Origin: Brevibacillus gelatini
GTDB taxonomy: Bacteria > Bacillota > Bacilli > Brevibacillales > Brevibacillaceae
Length of the DNA stretch: 64,000 bases
Direction: 5' to 3'
Assembly (NCBI RefSeq): GCF_003710935.1
Contig: NZ_RHHS01000052.1
Location: 1 to 64,000, forward strand
In this document: piece after piece, positions 54,281 through 64,000 of the stretch
Numbering within the stretch: position 1 is the first letter of the stretch
Layout of the letters: each line of letters begins with the position of its first letter
Notes under the pieces: model-generated
What the model was told of the DNA's origin: nothing
The model's database searches: none
What the model saw: only the letters and a program-made list of their open reading frames with translations
Translations under genes and position numbers: made by a program

Positions 54281-56335
54281 TTAACTGAGCTTAAACGAGC
54301 GCACCGTATCGTTCAGCTCTTCTGCCATCTTCGCAAGCATGGTCGCTGCTGCCGATATTTCTTCCATCGATGCATTCTGCTCTTCTGCCGCGGCGGCAAC
54401 GGTTTGCGAGTTGCCCGCAGACTGCATGGCGATTTGGGAAATATGGTCGATTGCTGTCACGATGGCTTGCATTTCCTGGCTGATTTGTTTCATCTCCGCT
54501 GACACTTCGTCTGTGCGGGTCAGCAAGTGGGCGGTAGAGTCGGCAATTTGTTCGAAAGCTGTTCCGGTCGCGTTGACCAGCGTCATGCCTTCTCCCAGGA
54601 TGGCGGAGCCATGGCTCATGGCCGCGATGGCCGATTCCGTATCGCGCTGAATGTCGGCGACGATGTTGCTTACCTGCTCGGCTGCCGAGCTGGATTGTTC
54701 AGCCAGCTTGCGTACCTCGTCAGCGACAACGGCAAAGCCTCGTCCCTGCTCGCCGGCTCTGGCTGCCTCGATTGCTGCATTTAAGGCGAGCAGATTGGTT
54801 TGGCTGGCAATGGAGGTAATCAGCTCGATCATTTGGCCGATCTCCTGGGAGCGCTGTCCCAGTGCGTTGACCACCGACGCGGTTTGTTCCATTTGTCCGT
54901 GAATCACCGTCATGTGCTCCACTGTCTTGGCCGCCATCTGATTGCCTTCCGTCGCCTGACGATTGGCATCGCGGGTAGAGGAATTGACTTCCTCGATTCC
55001 TTTTTCCATTACGGAAATATGCCGGGCGATCTCGTTGATGACATCGCTGCCCTGATTGGTCGCATCGACCTGCTGCTCTGTTCCGTAGGCAATCTCCTGA
55101 ACGGATTGGGCAATCTGCTCCGTCGCCTTGCTCGTCTGCTCGGCGCTCGCCATCAGCTGTTCGGAGGTAGCGGCGACTTGTTGGGCGCTGTAGCTGACCT
55201 GGCTGAGCGTTTCGCGCAAGGTGGCGGTCATCGCATTGAACCGGCTCGCCATGACGCCCATCTCATCGACCGTCTTGACATCCATCGAAGCGGTGAAATC
55301 ACCGGAGGACAGAGCTTCCGAGAGCTGGTTGGCCTTGTTGATTTGTCCGGTCAAATATTTGCTGAAAAAATAAATGACGGCAATCAGGATCAACAGCCCG
55401 AGCAGACTGACAGTGACAAGCTGGTAAGCCAGAGCGTTCAGCGGTTTGGCAAATTCATTTTCCGGCATGACGAGCGCGATCGTCCAATTTGCGGAAGGGA
55501 TTTTTTTGAAATATACACGGTTGACGCCATTGTCGTCGGAAAAAGTTTTCATGCCCTCGCTTTCGGCGAGCAGACCGGGACCGATCTCTGCGAGCGACGT
55601 GTTGCTGTCGGTTTGCACGGATTCCACCATCATCTTGTCCGACTGTGGATGGGACAGGTACTTGCCGCCCTGGTCGAGCAGGAAGGCCCAGCCAGTCTCG
55701 CCTACTTTTGTACCCGAGACCATCGTTTGAATATCCGTGAGCGTGATGTCGTCCGTTGCTACCCCCAAAAGCTTTTTGTCCGGAGAGTAAAACGGAGCAA
55801 CGACAGTCGTCATCGGAAGCTTCAAAATCTCGTCATAGTAAGGCGGGGTGTAATCCGTCGCTTTTTTTGTCGAGGCACCGATCTTGTACCATTCTTGCGT
55901 CGGATAATTGAAGGCAGGTGAATTGTACTCGTATGTGATGCTCACCTTGCCGTCTTTTTTGGCCCCGTAAGTGGAAACGAACTGCTTGGCCGGATCAAAA
56001 GCGTACGGCTCCATGAAAATCCCCATGCCGACAGACGTTTCATTGATGGGAACCGTTTTCGTCAGCAGGGAATCCAACTGCTCCAGCGAATAAGTAATCG
56101 GACTCATTTCGATTACCCGAGCCATGTTCAGCGTTACTTTGCTGTGCGCTTCCAGTTCCTGCTCCACTTTGTTGCCGAGCAAGTCCAGCTGGTAGTTCAT
56201 TTTTTCGGTCAGTTCCTTGTTCAACTGGGCATAGGAGAACATGAAGGCCATGCTCATCAGAAGCACGAAAGTCAGGACAATTACAGGAAGCGTAATTGCA
56301 AGTGTCCGTGCACGAAGGCTTTTAAAACGAAACAT
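54281..56335 (-). CDS. methyl-accepting chemotaxis protein with dCache sensor
   Basis: A 684-residue membrane receptor. Transmembrane helix 1 is at about residues 10-32. An extracellular double-Cache domain ([12 protein letters not shown]...[11 protein letters not shown]...[19 protein letters not shown]...[17 protein letters not shown]) runs to about residue 300. Transmembrane helix 2 ([20 protein letters not shown]), a HAMP domain and the signalling coiled coil follow, with the conserved hairpin tip [31 protein letters not shown]. The domain order is that of McpA/TlpA-type receptors for amino acids or other small solutes; the ligand is unknown. A SigD promoter lies upstream. Confidence 0.95.
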   Translation of the reverse strand: MFRFKSLRARTLAITLPVIVLTFVLLMSMAFMFSYAQLNKELTEKMNYQLDLLGNKVEQELEAHSKVTLNMARVIEMSPITYSLEQLDSLLTKTVPINETSVGMGIFMEPYAFDPAKQFVSTYGAKKDGKVSITYEYNSPAFNYPTQEWYKIGASTKKATDYTPPYYDEILKLPMTTVVAPFYSPDKKLLGVATDDITLTDIQTMVSGTKVGETGWAFLLDQGGKYLSHPQSDKMMVESVQTDSNTSLAEIGPGLLAESEGMKTFSDDNGVNRVYFKKIPSANWTIALVMPENEFAKPLNALAYQLVTVSLLGLLILIAVIYFFSKYLTGQINKANQLSEALSSGDFTASMDVKTVDEMGVMASRFNAMTATLRETLSQVSYSAQQVAATSEQLMASAEQTSKATEQIAQSVQEIAYGTEQQVDATNQGSDVINEIARHISVMEKGIEEVNSSTRDANRQATEGNQMAAKTVEHMTVIHGQMEQTASVVNALGQRSQEIGQMIELITSIASQTNLLALNAAIEAARAGEQGRGFAVVADEVRKLAEQSSSAAEQVSNIVADIQRDTESAIAAMSHGSAILGEGMTLVNATGTAFEQIADSTAHLLTRTDEVSAEMKQISQEMQAIVTAIDHISQIAMQSAGNSQTVAAAAEEQNASMEEISAAATMLAKMAEELNDTVRSFKLS

Positions 56336-56381
56336 AGTACCGCTCTCCTTTTACATATGACTAGCTGTGTACTTATTCCCG

Positions 56382-56407
56382 TTATCGGCTTAATCCAAAC
56401 TTTTTTA
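56382..56407 (-). promoter_or_regulatory. SigD-type promoter of the chemotaxis receptor gene
   Basis: On the minus strand TAAA (56404-56407) and GCCGATAA (56382-56389) are 14 bases apart. This fits the SigD motility consensus TAAA-N14/16-GCCGATAT. The rest of the 300-base gap up to 56639 shows no gene. Confidence 0.75.
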
Positions 56408-56639
56408 CAACAATATTTGGGAATCGCGATAAATCTTCTAACTAATCAGAAAATGGTGTTCAAACGCAGACAAATCGAGTACAATGGTATGACAATTCGG
56501 TTTACCATAAATTGATTGGCATCTTTTTGCGGTAGAGCATCAGCAGGGTTACGGGTTACAATGCGGGTACAGACAGAGAGTTTCGACCAGACGCGTCTTA
56601 CGCTTTTCGCTGTTTGGGGAAGAAGGAGGGAGACTATTT

Positions 56640-57074
56640 ATGAGTTTTTGCTGCGGTGCAGGAATGGTTGGTTCCGTAGGCTCAGTCCGTCATTATAGAA
56701 CGCTTGTACACAACGTCCCCATCATGTTTTGTCCTGTTTGTGACAGAATTGAGGTTCATCCCGCTATTGAGGGAGAGTACGAAATTTTAGTAGAATATGC
56801 TCAGGGGGATCAGGCGCCCGAAGTCGATTTCGCTGATTTTGTGAGTGTTGACAATACATCCGAGTTGTTTGAGAATTGTACCATGACGGATGAAGCAGCG
56901 AGCTTCTCCGATGTCTTGAAGCAGCAGATTGATATTTCCCTGGATTTGCTCGGTATTGCCAAGGAGTTAAAAGATGAAGAGTGGCGCGAAGCACTCATGA
57001 TTCGTTTAACACGGTTAAGCGATCGACTGAAGCAGTACAATATACGCAAGCAGGTGTCGCAAAAAAGCGCATGA
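56640..57074 (+). CDS. small Cys-motif protein of unknown function
   Basis: A 144-residue protein. The N-terminus MSFCCGAGMVGSVGSVRHYRTL is followed by CPVCDRIEVHP, so two Cys pairs could bind zinc, much as in small YgiT-like domains. The rest is acidic and helical (DVLKQQIDISLDLLGIAKEL, MIRLTRLSDRLKQYN). A GAAGGAGGGAG site precedes the ATG. I know similar proteins from Bacillus only as uncharacterised. It may be cotranscribed with the VOC gene 28 bases downstream. Confidence 0.72.
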   Translation: MSFCCGAGMVGSVGSVRHYRTLVHNVPIMFCPVCDRIEVHPAIEGEYEILVEYAQGDQAPEVDFADFVSVDNTSELFENCTMTDEAASFSDVLKQQIDISLDLLGIAKELKDEEWREALMIRLTRLSDRLKQYNIRKQVSQKSA

Positions 57075-57102
57075 CCTTTAGTTGACGTGGGAGGCAGTGT
57101 GA

Positions 57103-57495
57103 ATGTTTCATTTGAAAGGCGTTCACCACATCGCATTGAATTGCAGCGATGTCGTGAAGGTAGCTCGGTTTTTTAAGGACATTTTGGAAGTCCCCATCCC
57201 GGAAGAGAATATGGTGGAAGGAGCGCCTGTCTACTTTCAAATCGGCACATACACACGGATCGGTCTCCATCCGCATGGCGGGGGAGAAGGCAAAGGCGGC
57301 GTAGGGCAAGTCGATCACCTTGCTTTCTCGGTAACGAGCCGCGCTGAGCTCGACTATCTGGTCGACAAGCTGGAGGCGGAAAACATTTGCTACCGCGGTC
57401 CGATTACGCAGCCTACGAGCTACAACTTGTATTTTGAGACACCGGACGGCCACCATCTGGAGGTCCGGCTGGATAAAGACGAATTTGATGAATAA
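57103..57495 (+). CDS. VOC (glyoxalase/dioxygenase fold) family protein
   Basis: A 130-residue single-module VOC protein. The pattern GVHHIALNCSDVVKVARFFKDIL then VDHLAFSVTSRAELDYLVDKL and TPDGHHLEVRLDKDE shows the two babababb repeats with His and Glu metal ligands. Family members include glyoxalases, fosfomycin-resistance thiol transferases and methylmalonyl-CoA epimerase; which of these applies is not shown. A GGGAGG site precedes the ATG. Confidence 0.85.
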   Translation: MFHLKGVHHIALNCSDVVKVARFFKDILEVPIPEENMVEGAPVYFQIGTYTRIGLHPHGGGEGKGGVGQVDHLAFSVTSRAELDYLVDKLEAENICYRGPITQPTSYNLYFETPDGHHLEVRLDKDEFDE

Positions 57496-57506
57496 CGGAT
57501 GGATAC

Positions 57507-57537
57507 CAAGAGCATCTGCGGTCGCGGGTGCTCTTTT
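57507..57537 (+). terminator. terminator of the VOC gene
   Basis: AAGAGCA and TGCTCTTTT arms with a 14-base loop follow the VOC gene stop. Confidence 0.65.
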
Positions 57538-57678
57538 CATTTTTGCCCAACCGCTGAAAAAGCCTGTCGAGAAAAAGTCGCTCTCCCTGACAAGACCCGA
57601 CAGTGGTTCTCATCCCTCGCCAAAGGATTCGACTGCGCGAGCCGCGAACCCAATGGGAGAAGAGAGGGGGACGGATTC

Positions 57679-58020
57679 ATGATCGGACTGGGCAGACTGC
57701 TCCATGAGGTAGGCGAACGTTTGCAAAAGAAAACGCACTTGCGCCATGTAACTGCGGGCTGGGAAAAGAGGATCGGAATCGTCGTTGACGACACGCAGTC
57801 GCGGTGGCAGATCACGGTATCAAAAGGCAGCATCTCGGCAGGCGTCTGGGAGGAGGAGCAGTCCGCCGATCTGATCGTCAGGGGAGACGAGCGGCAGATG
57901 GAGATGCTGTTTGGCGGGGACGAGCTGGTCTACGCTTTGGCCAAGCAGCAAGTACACATAGCAGGAACACTGCGCGACCAGTTGAAGCTTGATGCGATTT
58001 TGCGGTTGACGTGCAAATAA
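57679..58020 (+). CDS. SCP2 sterol-transfer-domain-like protein
   Basis: A 113-residue protein. The pattern KRIGIVVDDTQSRWQITVSKGSI...DLIVRGDERQMEMLFGGDELVYALAKQQVHIAGTLRDQLKLD is typical of SCP2-type lipid-binding folds. The start at 57679 is set by GAGAGGGGGACGG. The ligand is unknown. It lies between the VOC gene and the M20 peptidase-like gene and may be transcribed separately from both. Confidence 0.8.
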   Translation: MIGLGRLLHEVGERLQKKTHLRHVTAGWEKRIGIVVDDTQSRWQITVSKGSISAGVWEEEQSADLIVRGDERQMEMLFGGDELVYALAKQQVHIAGTLRDQLKLDAILRLTCK

Positions 58021-58099
58021 AGGCGGGCTGAGGCTCCTTTTCCAAATAAAGGCGCTCCACTGTGCTATAATAAGAGGAAACGATGGGGGAGGCGCAACT

Positions 58100-59260
58100 A
58101 TGTCTGATCGCTTGGCATTGAAAGAGACAATCGCGGCTCGTGTGCAGTCGATTGACGAAACATTCCGTCACTTGCATGCGAATCCGGAAATTAGCTGGCA
58201 GGAAGTCGAGACGACGAAATATTTGGCGAAGAGAATGCAGGCACTGGGGCTTAAAGTGACCACCTTTGCGGATTGTACGGGGCTTGTCGCAGAGTGGGGG
58301 GAAGGAAAGCCTGTCGTCGGGCTGCGCACGGATATTGATGCGCTGTGGCAGGAAGTGGACGGAGAGTGGCGCGCCAATCATTCCTGCGGGCATGACGCGC
58401 ATATGACCATGATTGTCGAAACCGTAGAGGCATTGATCGCCTCCGGATACAAGCCGCCGGGAACGCTGAAAATTTTGTTCCAGCCCGCCGAAGAAAAAGG
58501 AACAGGTGCCCTGAAGCTGGTGGAAAAAGGCGTCGTGGACGACATCGACTATTTGTACGGCGTTCATCTTCGTCCGATTCAGGAAATGGCGAACGGAACC
58601 GCAGGCCCTGCCATTTACAACGGTGCCGCGATGTTTTTGTACGGCGAAATAACAGGCGTATCTGCACACGGAGCGAGGCCGCACCTTGGAATCAATGCGA
58701 TTGAAGTGGCAGGTGCGATCATTTCCGGGATCGGACAAATCCATATCAATCCGATGGTACCGGCTACCGTGAAAATGACCATGCTGCAAGCCGGAGGGGA
58801 GAGCTACAACATCATTCCGGACAAGGCGAAGTTTGCCCTTGATTTGCGGGCGCAAACGAACCAGGCGATGGAGGAACTGGTTGGCCGCGTCCATCAGATG
58901 ATCGAAGGGATTGCAACCTCCTACCAGGCATCTATCGAGCTTGCGGCCGGGCCGCGAATGGTGGCAGCCGAAGTGGATGAGGAAGCAAAAGGACTGATGG
59001 AGCAGGCGATTGTCGATGTGCTCGGGGCGGACAACCTCAAGGCAGCTCCTGTCAGCCCGGGAGCAGAAGACTTTCATTATTATACGGTAGAGCGTCCGCA
59101 CATCAAGGCGACCATGCTGGCTCTCGGCTGCGATTTGCAGCCTGGACTGCACCACCCGCAGATGAAGTTCGAACGGTCGGCACTGCGGGACGGCGTCGAG
59201 ATTCTCAGCCGTGTCATCATGCGTACCTTTGAAAAGGTCAAAGGACAAGCCTCCCGCTAA
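58100..59260 (+). CDS. M20 family amidohydrolase
   Basis: A 386-residue metal-dependent amidohydrolase of the M20 (IAA-amino-acid/AmhX-like) family. Metal ligands and catalytic residues: C and H in HSCGHDAHM (about residues 94-102), E in FQPAEEKGTGA, H in VSAHGARPHLG and the C-terminal PVSPGAEDFHYY. The dimerisation insert (about residues 185-300) is present. Substrates are N-acyl amino acids or similar; specificity is not known. A terminator follows. Confidence 0.9.
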   Translation: MSDRLALKETIAARVQSIDETFRHLHANPEISWQEVETTKYLAKRMQALGLKVTTFADCTGLVAEWGEGKPVVGLRTDIDALWQEVDGEWRANHSCGHDAHMTMIVETVEALIASGYKPPGTLKILFQPAEEKGTGALKLVEKGVVDDIDYLYGVHLRPIQEMANGTAGPAIYNGAAMFLYGEITGVSAHGARPHLGINAIEVAGAIISGIGQIHINPMVPATVKMTMLQAGGESYNIIPDKAKFALDLRAQTNQAMEELVGRVHQMIEGIATSYQASIELAAGPRMVAAEVDEEAKGLMEQAIVDVLGADNLKAAPVSPGAEDFHYYTVERPHIKATMLALGCDLQPGLHHPQMKFERSALRDGVEILSRVIMRTFEKVKGQASR

Positions 59261-59594
59261 ACGAACAGGCAGGACAACCCGCTCATGCAGCGGGTTTTTT
59301 GCGGTTCGCAAGCCTTACGCCCGGCCGCTGCCGATGCGAACTGGCCAGACCAGCGGAATTTTCGGAATATGTGTTCATTTACGAAAGGGTGGACATAGAG
59401 CAGAAGAACTGAAATACTGTTGGTTGGGGAAAACTACTCGAGAGGTTATTCACACATTCTCCACAAGAGATTATAAAATTATGTGGCTTATTTAGCTAAA
59501 TGTGATATACTAATTACAAATCAGACGACAGTATGAAAAGTCACTATCAAGAAACTGGATAGGATATACATTTTGGGAAGGAGATCGTTCACAC
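59261..59594 (+). promoter_or_regulatory. amidohydrolase terminator and pckA promoter region with CcpN-like box
   Basis: No gene in this gap. A terminator (CCCGC-N7-GCGGGTTTTTT) lies at about 59277-59300. TGTGATATACT at 59501-59511 matches the CcpN consensus TRTGHYATAYW and overlaps the -10 TATACT (59506-59511); the -35 is weak (TGGCTT at 16 bases). In B. subtilis CcpN represses pckA and gapB on glycolytic carbon. A GGGAAGGAG ribosome binding site precedes pckA. Confidence 0.6.
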
Positions 59595-61175
59595 ATGGAA
59601 ACCAATACGGTTCACAAGCTTGCTGACATTCTGGGTGCTACACAGGTATATCGCAACCTGTCCGTAGCTGGACTCGTGGAGATGGCAGTAAAGCGTGGCG
59701 AAGGGATTTTGACTGATAAGGGGGCGCTCAATGCGCTGACAGGCAAGTTTACAGGCCGTTCGCCAAAGGACAAATTTGTGGTGGACGAAGCTTCCGTACA
59801 CGATAAGATCAACTGGGGTCCGGTCAACCAGCCGATTTCTCCAGAGAAGTTCCAGGTACTCCAGCAGGACGTGCTGCGATACCTGCAAGGCAAAAGCGAA
59901 CTGTTTGTGTTTGACGGTTTTGCCGGTGCAGACGTCACCTATCGTCTGCCAATCCGGGTTGTAACAGAATACGCTTGGCACAGCCTGTTTGCCCGTCAGC
60001 TGTTCATCCGTCCTACTGCCGAGGAACTGGCGACACACGAGGCTGAGTTTACCGTACTTTACGCACCTGGCTTCAAGGCGAATCCAGACGTACACGGCAC
60101 AAACTCCGAAACTTTCATCGTTCTGAGCTTCGAGCAAAAAACCGTTTTGATCGGCGGCACTGAGTACGCGGGCGAGATGAAAAAGTCGATTTTCAGCGTC
60201 ATGAACATGCTGCTGCCTGAGCGCAACGTTCTGCCTATGCACTGCTCGGCCAACGTGGGCAAAGACGGGGATGTCGCGCTGTTCTTCGGATTGTCCGGCA
60301 CAGGCAAAACAACGCTGTCCGCTGACCCGAACCGCTTCCTGATCGGGGACGACGAGCATGGCTGGTCTGACAATGGCGTATTCAACATCGAGGGCGGATG
60401 CTACGCAAAATGCGTCAAGCTGTCCGAAGAGGGCGAGCCGCAAATCTGGAACGCCATCCAGTTCGGTACCGTACTCGAAAACGTCGATGTTGATCCGGAT
60501 ACCCATGTCGCTGACTACGACAGCACGAAATACACGGAAAACACGCGCGCAGCCTATCCGGTAGATGCAATCTCCGGCGCTGTGATCCCAGGTGTGGGCG
60601 GTCAGCCAAACGTCATCATTTTCCTGACAGCCGATTCGTTCGGCGTGCTGCCTCCGATCTCCAAGCTGAACAAGGAACAGGCCATGTACCACTTCCTGTC
60701 CGGCTACACCAGCAAAATGGCTGGTACAGAGCGCGGTGTCACTACTCCGCAAACCGAGTTCTCCACATGCTTCGGCTCCCCATTCCTGCCGCTGCATCCG
60801 GTTGTGTATGCGGAAATGCTGGGGAAAAAGATCGACGAACGCGATGTGCAAGTATACCTCGTAAATACAGGCTGGACGGGCGGCCCTGTCGGTGTCGGAC
60901 AGCGCATGAAGCTCTCCTACACCCGTGCAATGGTAACAGCAGCGCTGAACGGCGATCTGGAAAAGGTAGAGTACGTGGAAGACGCAACATTCGGCGTACA
61001 AGTGCCAACCACTTGCCCGAACGTGCCGGCAGAAGTGCTTCAGCCGCGCAACACATGGGCAAACAAGGAAGACTACGACAAGCAAGCCGCTGAACTGGCT
61101 GCACGCTTCATCGAGAACTTCCAGAAAAAGTTCCCGGATGCAACCGACATTGCCAAAGCAGGCCCAAAAGCGTAA
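59595..61175 (+). CDS. pckA: phosphoenolpyruvate carboxykinase (ATP)
   Basis: A 526-residue enzyme that makes phosphoenolpyruvate from oxaloacetate and ATP in gluconeogenesis. It shows the kinase-1a P-loop [17 protein letters not shown], the HCSANVG and IGDDEHGW motifs, GRSPKDKF near the N-terminus, and the [19 protein letters not shown] loop. Length is typical. It is monocistronic with its own promoter and a terminator after it. Confidence 0.96.
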   Translation: METNTVHKLADILGATQVYRNLSVAGLVEMAVKRGEGILTDKGALNALTGKFTGRSPKDKFVVDEASVHDKINWGPVNQPISPEKFQVLQQDVLRYLQGKSELFVFDGFAGADVTYRLPIRVVTEYAWHSLFARQLFIRPTAEELATHEAEFTVLYAPGFKANPDVHGTNSETFIVLSFEQKTVLIGGTEYAGEMKKSIFSVMNMLLPERNVLPMHCSANVGKDGDVALFFGLSGTGKTTLSADPNRFLIGDDEHGWSDNGVFNIEGGCYAKCVKLSEEGEPQIWNAIQFGTVLENVDVDPDTHVADYDSTKYTENTRAAYPVDAISGAVIPGVGGQPNVIIFLTADSFGVLPPISKLNKEQAMYHFLSGYTSKMAGTERGVTTPQTEFSTCFGSPFLPLHPVVYAEMLGKKIDERDVQVYLVNTGWTGGPVGVGQRMKLSYTRAMVTAALNGDLEKVEYVEDATFGVQVPTTCPNVPAEVLQPRNTWANKEDYDKQAAELAARFIENFQKKFPDATDIAKAGPKA

Positions 61176-61195
61176 GCAATGGCGATCTATACGAA

Positions 61196-61236
61196 AAAAC
61201 GGCTGGACAATCGCGTCTGGCCGTTTTGCTTTTCCA
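61196..61236 (+). terminator. terminator of pckA
   Basis: AAAACGGC and GCCGTTTTGCTTTT form a hairpin after the pckA stop codon. The next 400 bases up to sufC hold no gene. Confidence 0.7.
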
Positions 61237-61506
61237 CGGCGAGAGCAGCCAGGCAGTTCTCACCGCTTTTCTATTTGACTGGCGCAAAAGGGTCAGGTAA
61301 GCTTCCATAGGAGGCTTTTTCAGCGAAAAAAAAACGAACGGTTCGGATTCGTATCCAACATGAGACAAGCTGCTGAATGGGCTGTACGCACCTGTGCCTT
61401 TTTGTGGTACGCAGGCGGAAAAGTTCCTGGGAAATGCCAAGCGATGTATTGGAAAAAGTTGCATGGGGGAAAATGCTTACGTGGTCACTGTATTTGGAAA
61501 GGTTTT

Positions 61507-61596
61507 TTGAAGCAAAAACAGACTTTCTAAATATAATGATATAAAAAATACAGATATGTTCCATTCCTTGATTTATAATTATTCTTATTATAAGAT
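61507..61596 (+). promoter_or_regulatory. suf operon promoter region with inverted repeat
   Basis: A promoter TTGATT (61568-61573) to TAAGAT (61591-61596) with 17-base spacing overlaps an inverted repeat TTATAAT-N7-ATTATAA (61573-61593), whose half-sites equal those of the PerR box but with wider spacing. A possible upstream promoter is TTGAAG (61507) to TATAAT (61532-61537). Just downstream ATTGAGAAT is repeated at 61601 and 61612. Confidence 0.5.
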
Positions 61597-61654
61597 AGTT
61601 ATTGAGAATGGATTGAGAATTACCAACTCACTTCTGTGTATGGAGGGAATTCAG

Positions 61655-62443
61655 ATGACAGCAGTACCGCATTTGCAAATAAAAAACCTTCGCGCCAAGA
61701 TCGAGGACAAGGAGATCCTCAAAGGTCTGAATCTGGAAATCAAGGGCGGCGAAGTACACGCGATCATGGGACCGAATGGTACCGGTAAATCGACACTGGC
61801 ATCTACGCTGATGGGTCATCCCAAATATGAGGTAACAGACGGCGAAGTGCTGTTGAATGGCGACGACCTTTTGGAAATGGAAGTAGACGAGCGCGCACGC
61901 GCAGGTCTGTTCCTGGCGATGCAATATCCGTCCGAAATCAGCGGCGTAACCAACTCCGACTTCCTGCGTTCCGCGATCAACGCGCGCCGCGGCGAAGGAA
62001 ACGAAATCTCCCTGATGAAATTCATCCGCGAGATGGACAAAAAGATGAAGACGCTGGAAATGGACGACTCTTTTGCGCACCGTTACCTGAACGAAGGCTT
62101 CTCCGGCGGGGAGAAAAAGCGCAACGAGATTTTGCAGATGATGCTGTTGGAGCCAAGCATCTGTATTCTGGACGAAATCGACTCCGGTCTCGACATCGAC
62201 GCGCTGAAAATCGTAGCCAACGGTGTAAACGAAATGCGTTCGGCTGACCGCGGTTTCCTGATTATTACGCACTACCAGCGTTTGCTGAACTATATCAAGC
62301 CTGACTTCGTACACGTCATGATGCAAGGTCGTATCGTGAAGTCCGGTGGTCCTGAGCTGGCTGAGCGTCTGGAGGCAGAAGGCTACGACTGGATCAAGGA
62401 AGAGCTCGGCATCGAGGACGAAACCGTTAACGCCAACGTGTAG
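61655..62443 (+). CDS. sufC: Fe-S cluster assembly ATPase SufC
   Basis: A 262-residue ABC-type ATPase that drives the SufBCD scaffold. Walker A is [14 protein letters not shown], the signature is [12 protein letters not shown], Walker B is [15 protein letters not shown] and the switch region is [15 protein letters not shown], all diagnostic for SufC. The ATG at 61655 follows GGAGGGAATTCAG. It is the first gene of the suf operon in the Bacillus order C-D-S. Confidence 0.96.
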   Translation: MTAVPHLQIKNLRAKIEDKEILKGLNLEIKGGEVHAIMGPNGTGKSTLASTLMGHPKYEVTDGEVLLNGDDLLEMEVDERARAGLFLAMQYPSEISGVTNSDFLRSAINARRGEGNEISLMKFIREMDKKMKTLEMDDSFAHRYLNEGFSGGEKKRNEILQMMLLEPSICILDEIDSGLDIDALKIVANGVNEMRSADRGFLIITHYQRLLNYIKPDFVHVMMQGRIVKSGGPELAERLEAEGYDWIKEELGIEDETVNANV

Positions 62444-62464
62444 GAAGAAGGAGGCAGCAGTGAA

Positions 62465-64000
<1,536 letters not shown>

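Overview
The window looks like chromosomal DNA from a spore-forming member of the Bacillota, most probably Brevibacillus or a close relative. This rests on a mostly GC-rich coding background, a GerA/GerB/GerC germination operon, CotF-type spore coat genes, an S-layer-homology (SLH) protein, a proline T-box leader, two SAM-I riboswitches, an ECF sigma/anti-sigma pair of the SigM type, and the B. subtilis yus-like grouping of fad, gcvH, ArsC-like and suf genes. I saw no rRNA, tRNA, CRISPR array or intact insertion sequence.

Layout. 0.3-8 kb: a lipoprotein, a type I-beta glutamine synthetase divergent from a ketopantoate-reductase-family gene, ispH, an MFS transporter, a degenerate cupredoxin, and a pit/DUF47 phosphate uptake pair. 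8-17 kb: a LysE-type exporter divergent from a MocR regulator, two coat genes, a P-loop/Asp23-like fusion, and the proB-proA-proC operon behind a T-box leader with a proline specifier. 17-21.4 kb: an unknown small protein, a two-gene ABC exporter and an SLH protein. 21.4-24.2 kb: an AT-rich accessory patch with an IS1182-like remnant, a short KptA/Tpt1-like gene, and a polymorphic-toxin remnant with a nucleic-acid-deaminase-like end plus its SMI1/KNR4-family immunity gene. The toxin end carries an apparent one-base frameshift.

24.4-30 kb: the beta-oxidation operon fadN-fadA-fadE behind a FadR-like palindrome. 30-33.8 kb: the germination receptor operon. 33.8-41.7 kb: the methionine salvage genes in two divergent units (mtnW-X-B-D and mtnK-A), each behind its own SAM-I riboswitch, with an apparently autoregulated ECF sigma factor and its anti-sigma factor between them. 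41.8-50.7 kb: an acetyltransferase, a BmrC/BmrD-like heterodimeric multidrug exporter, an MFS transporter, a CAP-domain secreted protein, an orphan GlnQ-type ATPase and a polysaccharide deacetylase.

50.8-64 kb: a DUF2797 protein, an ArsC/Spx-like protein, an aminotransferase, gcvH, a tiny holin-like toxin reading frame interrupted by a stop codon, a chemotaxis receptor with a SigD-type promoter, small proteins (Cys-rich unknown, VOC, SCP2), an M20 amidohydrolase, pckA with a CcpN-like box, and the start of the suf operon (sufC, sufD, partial sufS). Most of the window is ordinary core genome. The best targets for a second look are the toxin/KptA patch, the P-loop/Asp23 fusion, the interrupted small toxin, and several regulatory sites. 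All functional names are from reading the sequence; no database search was run.
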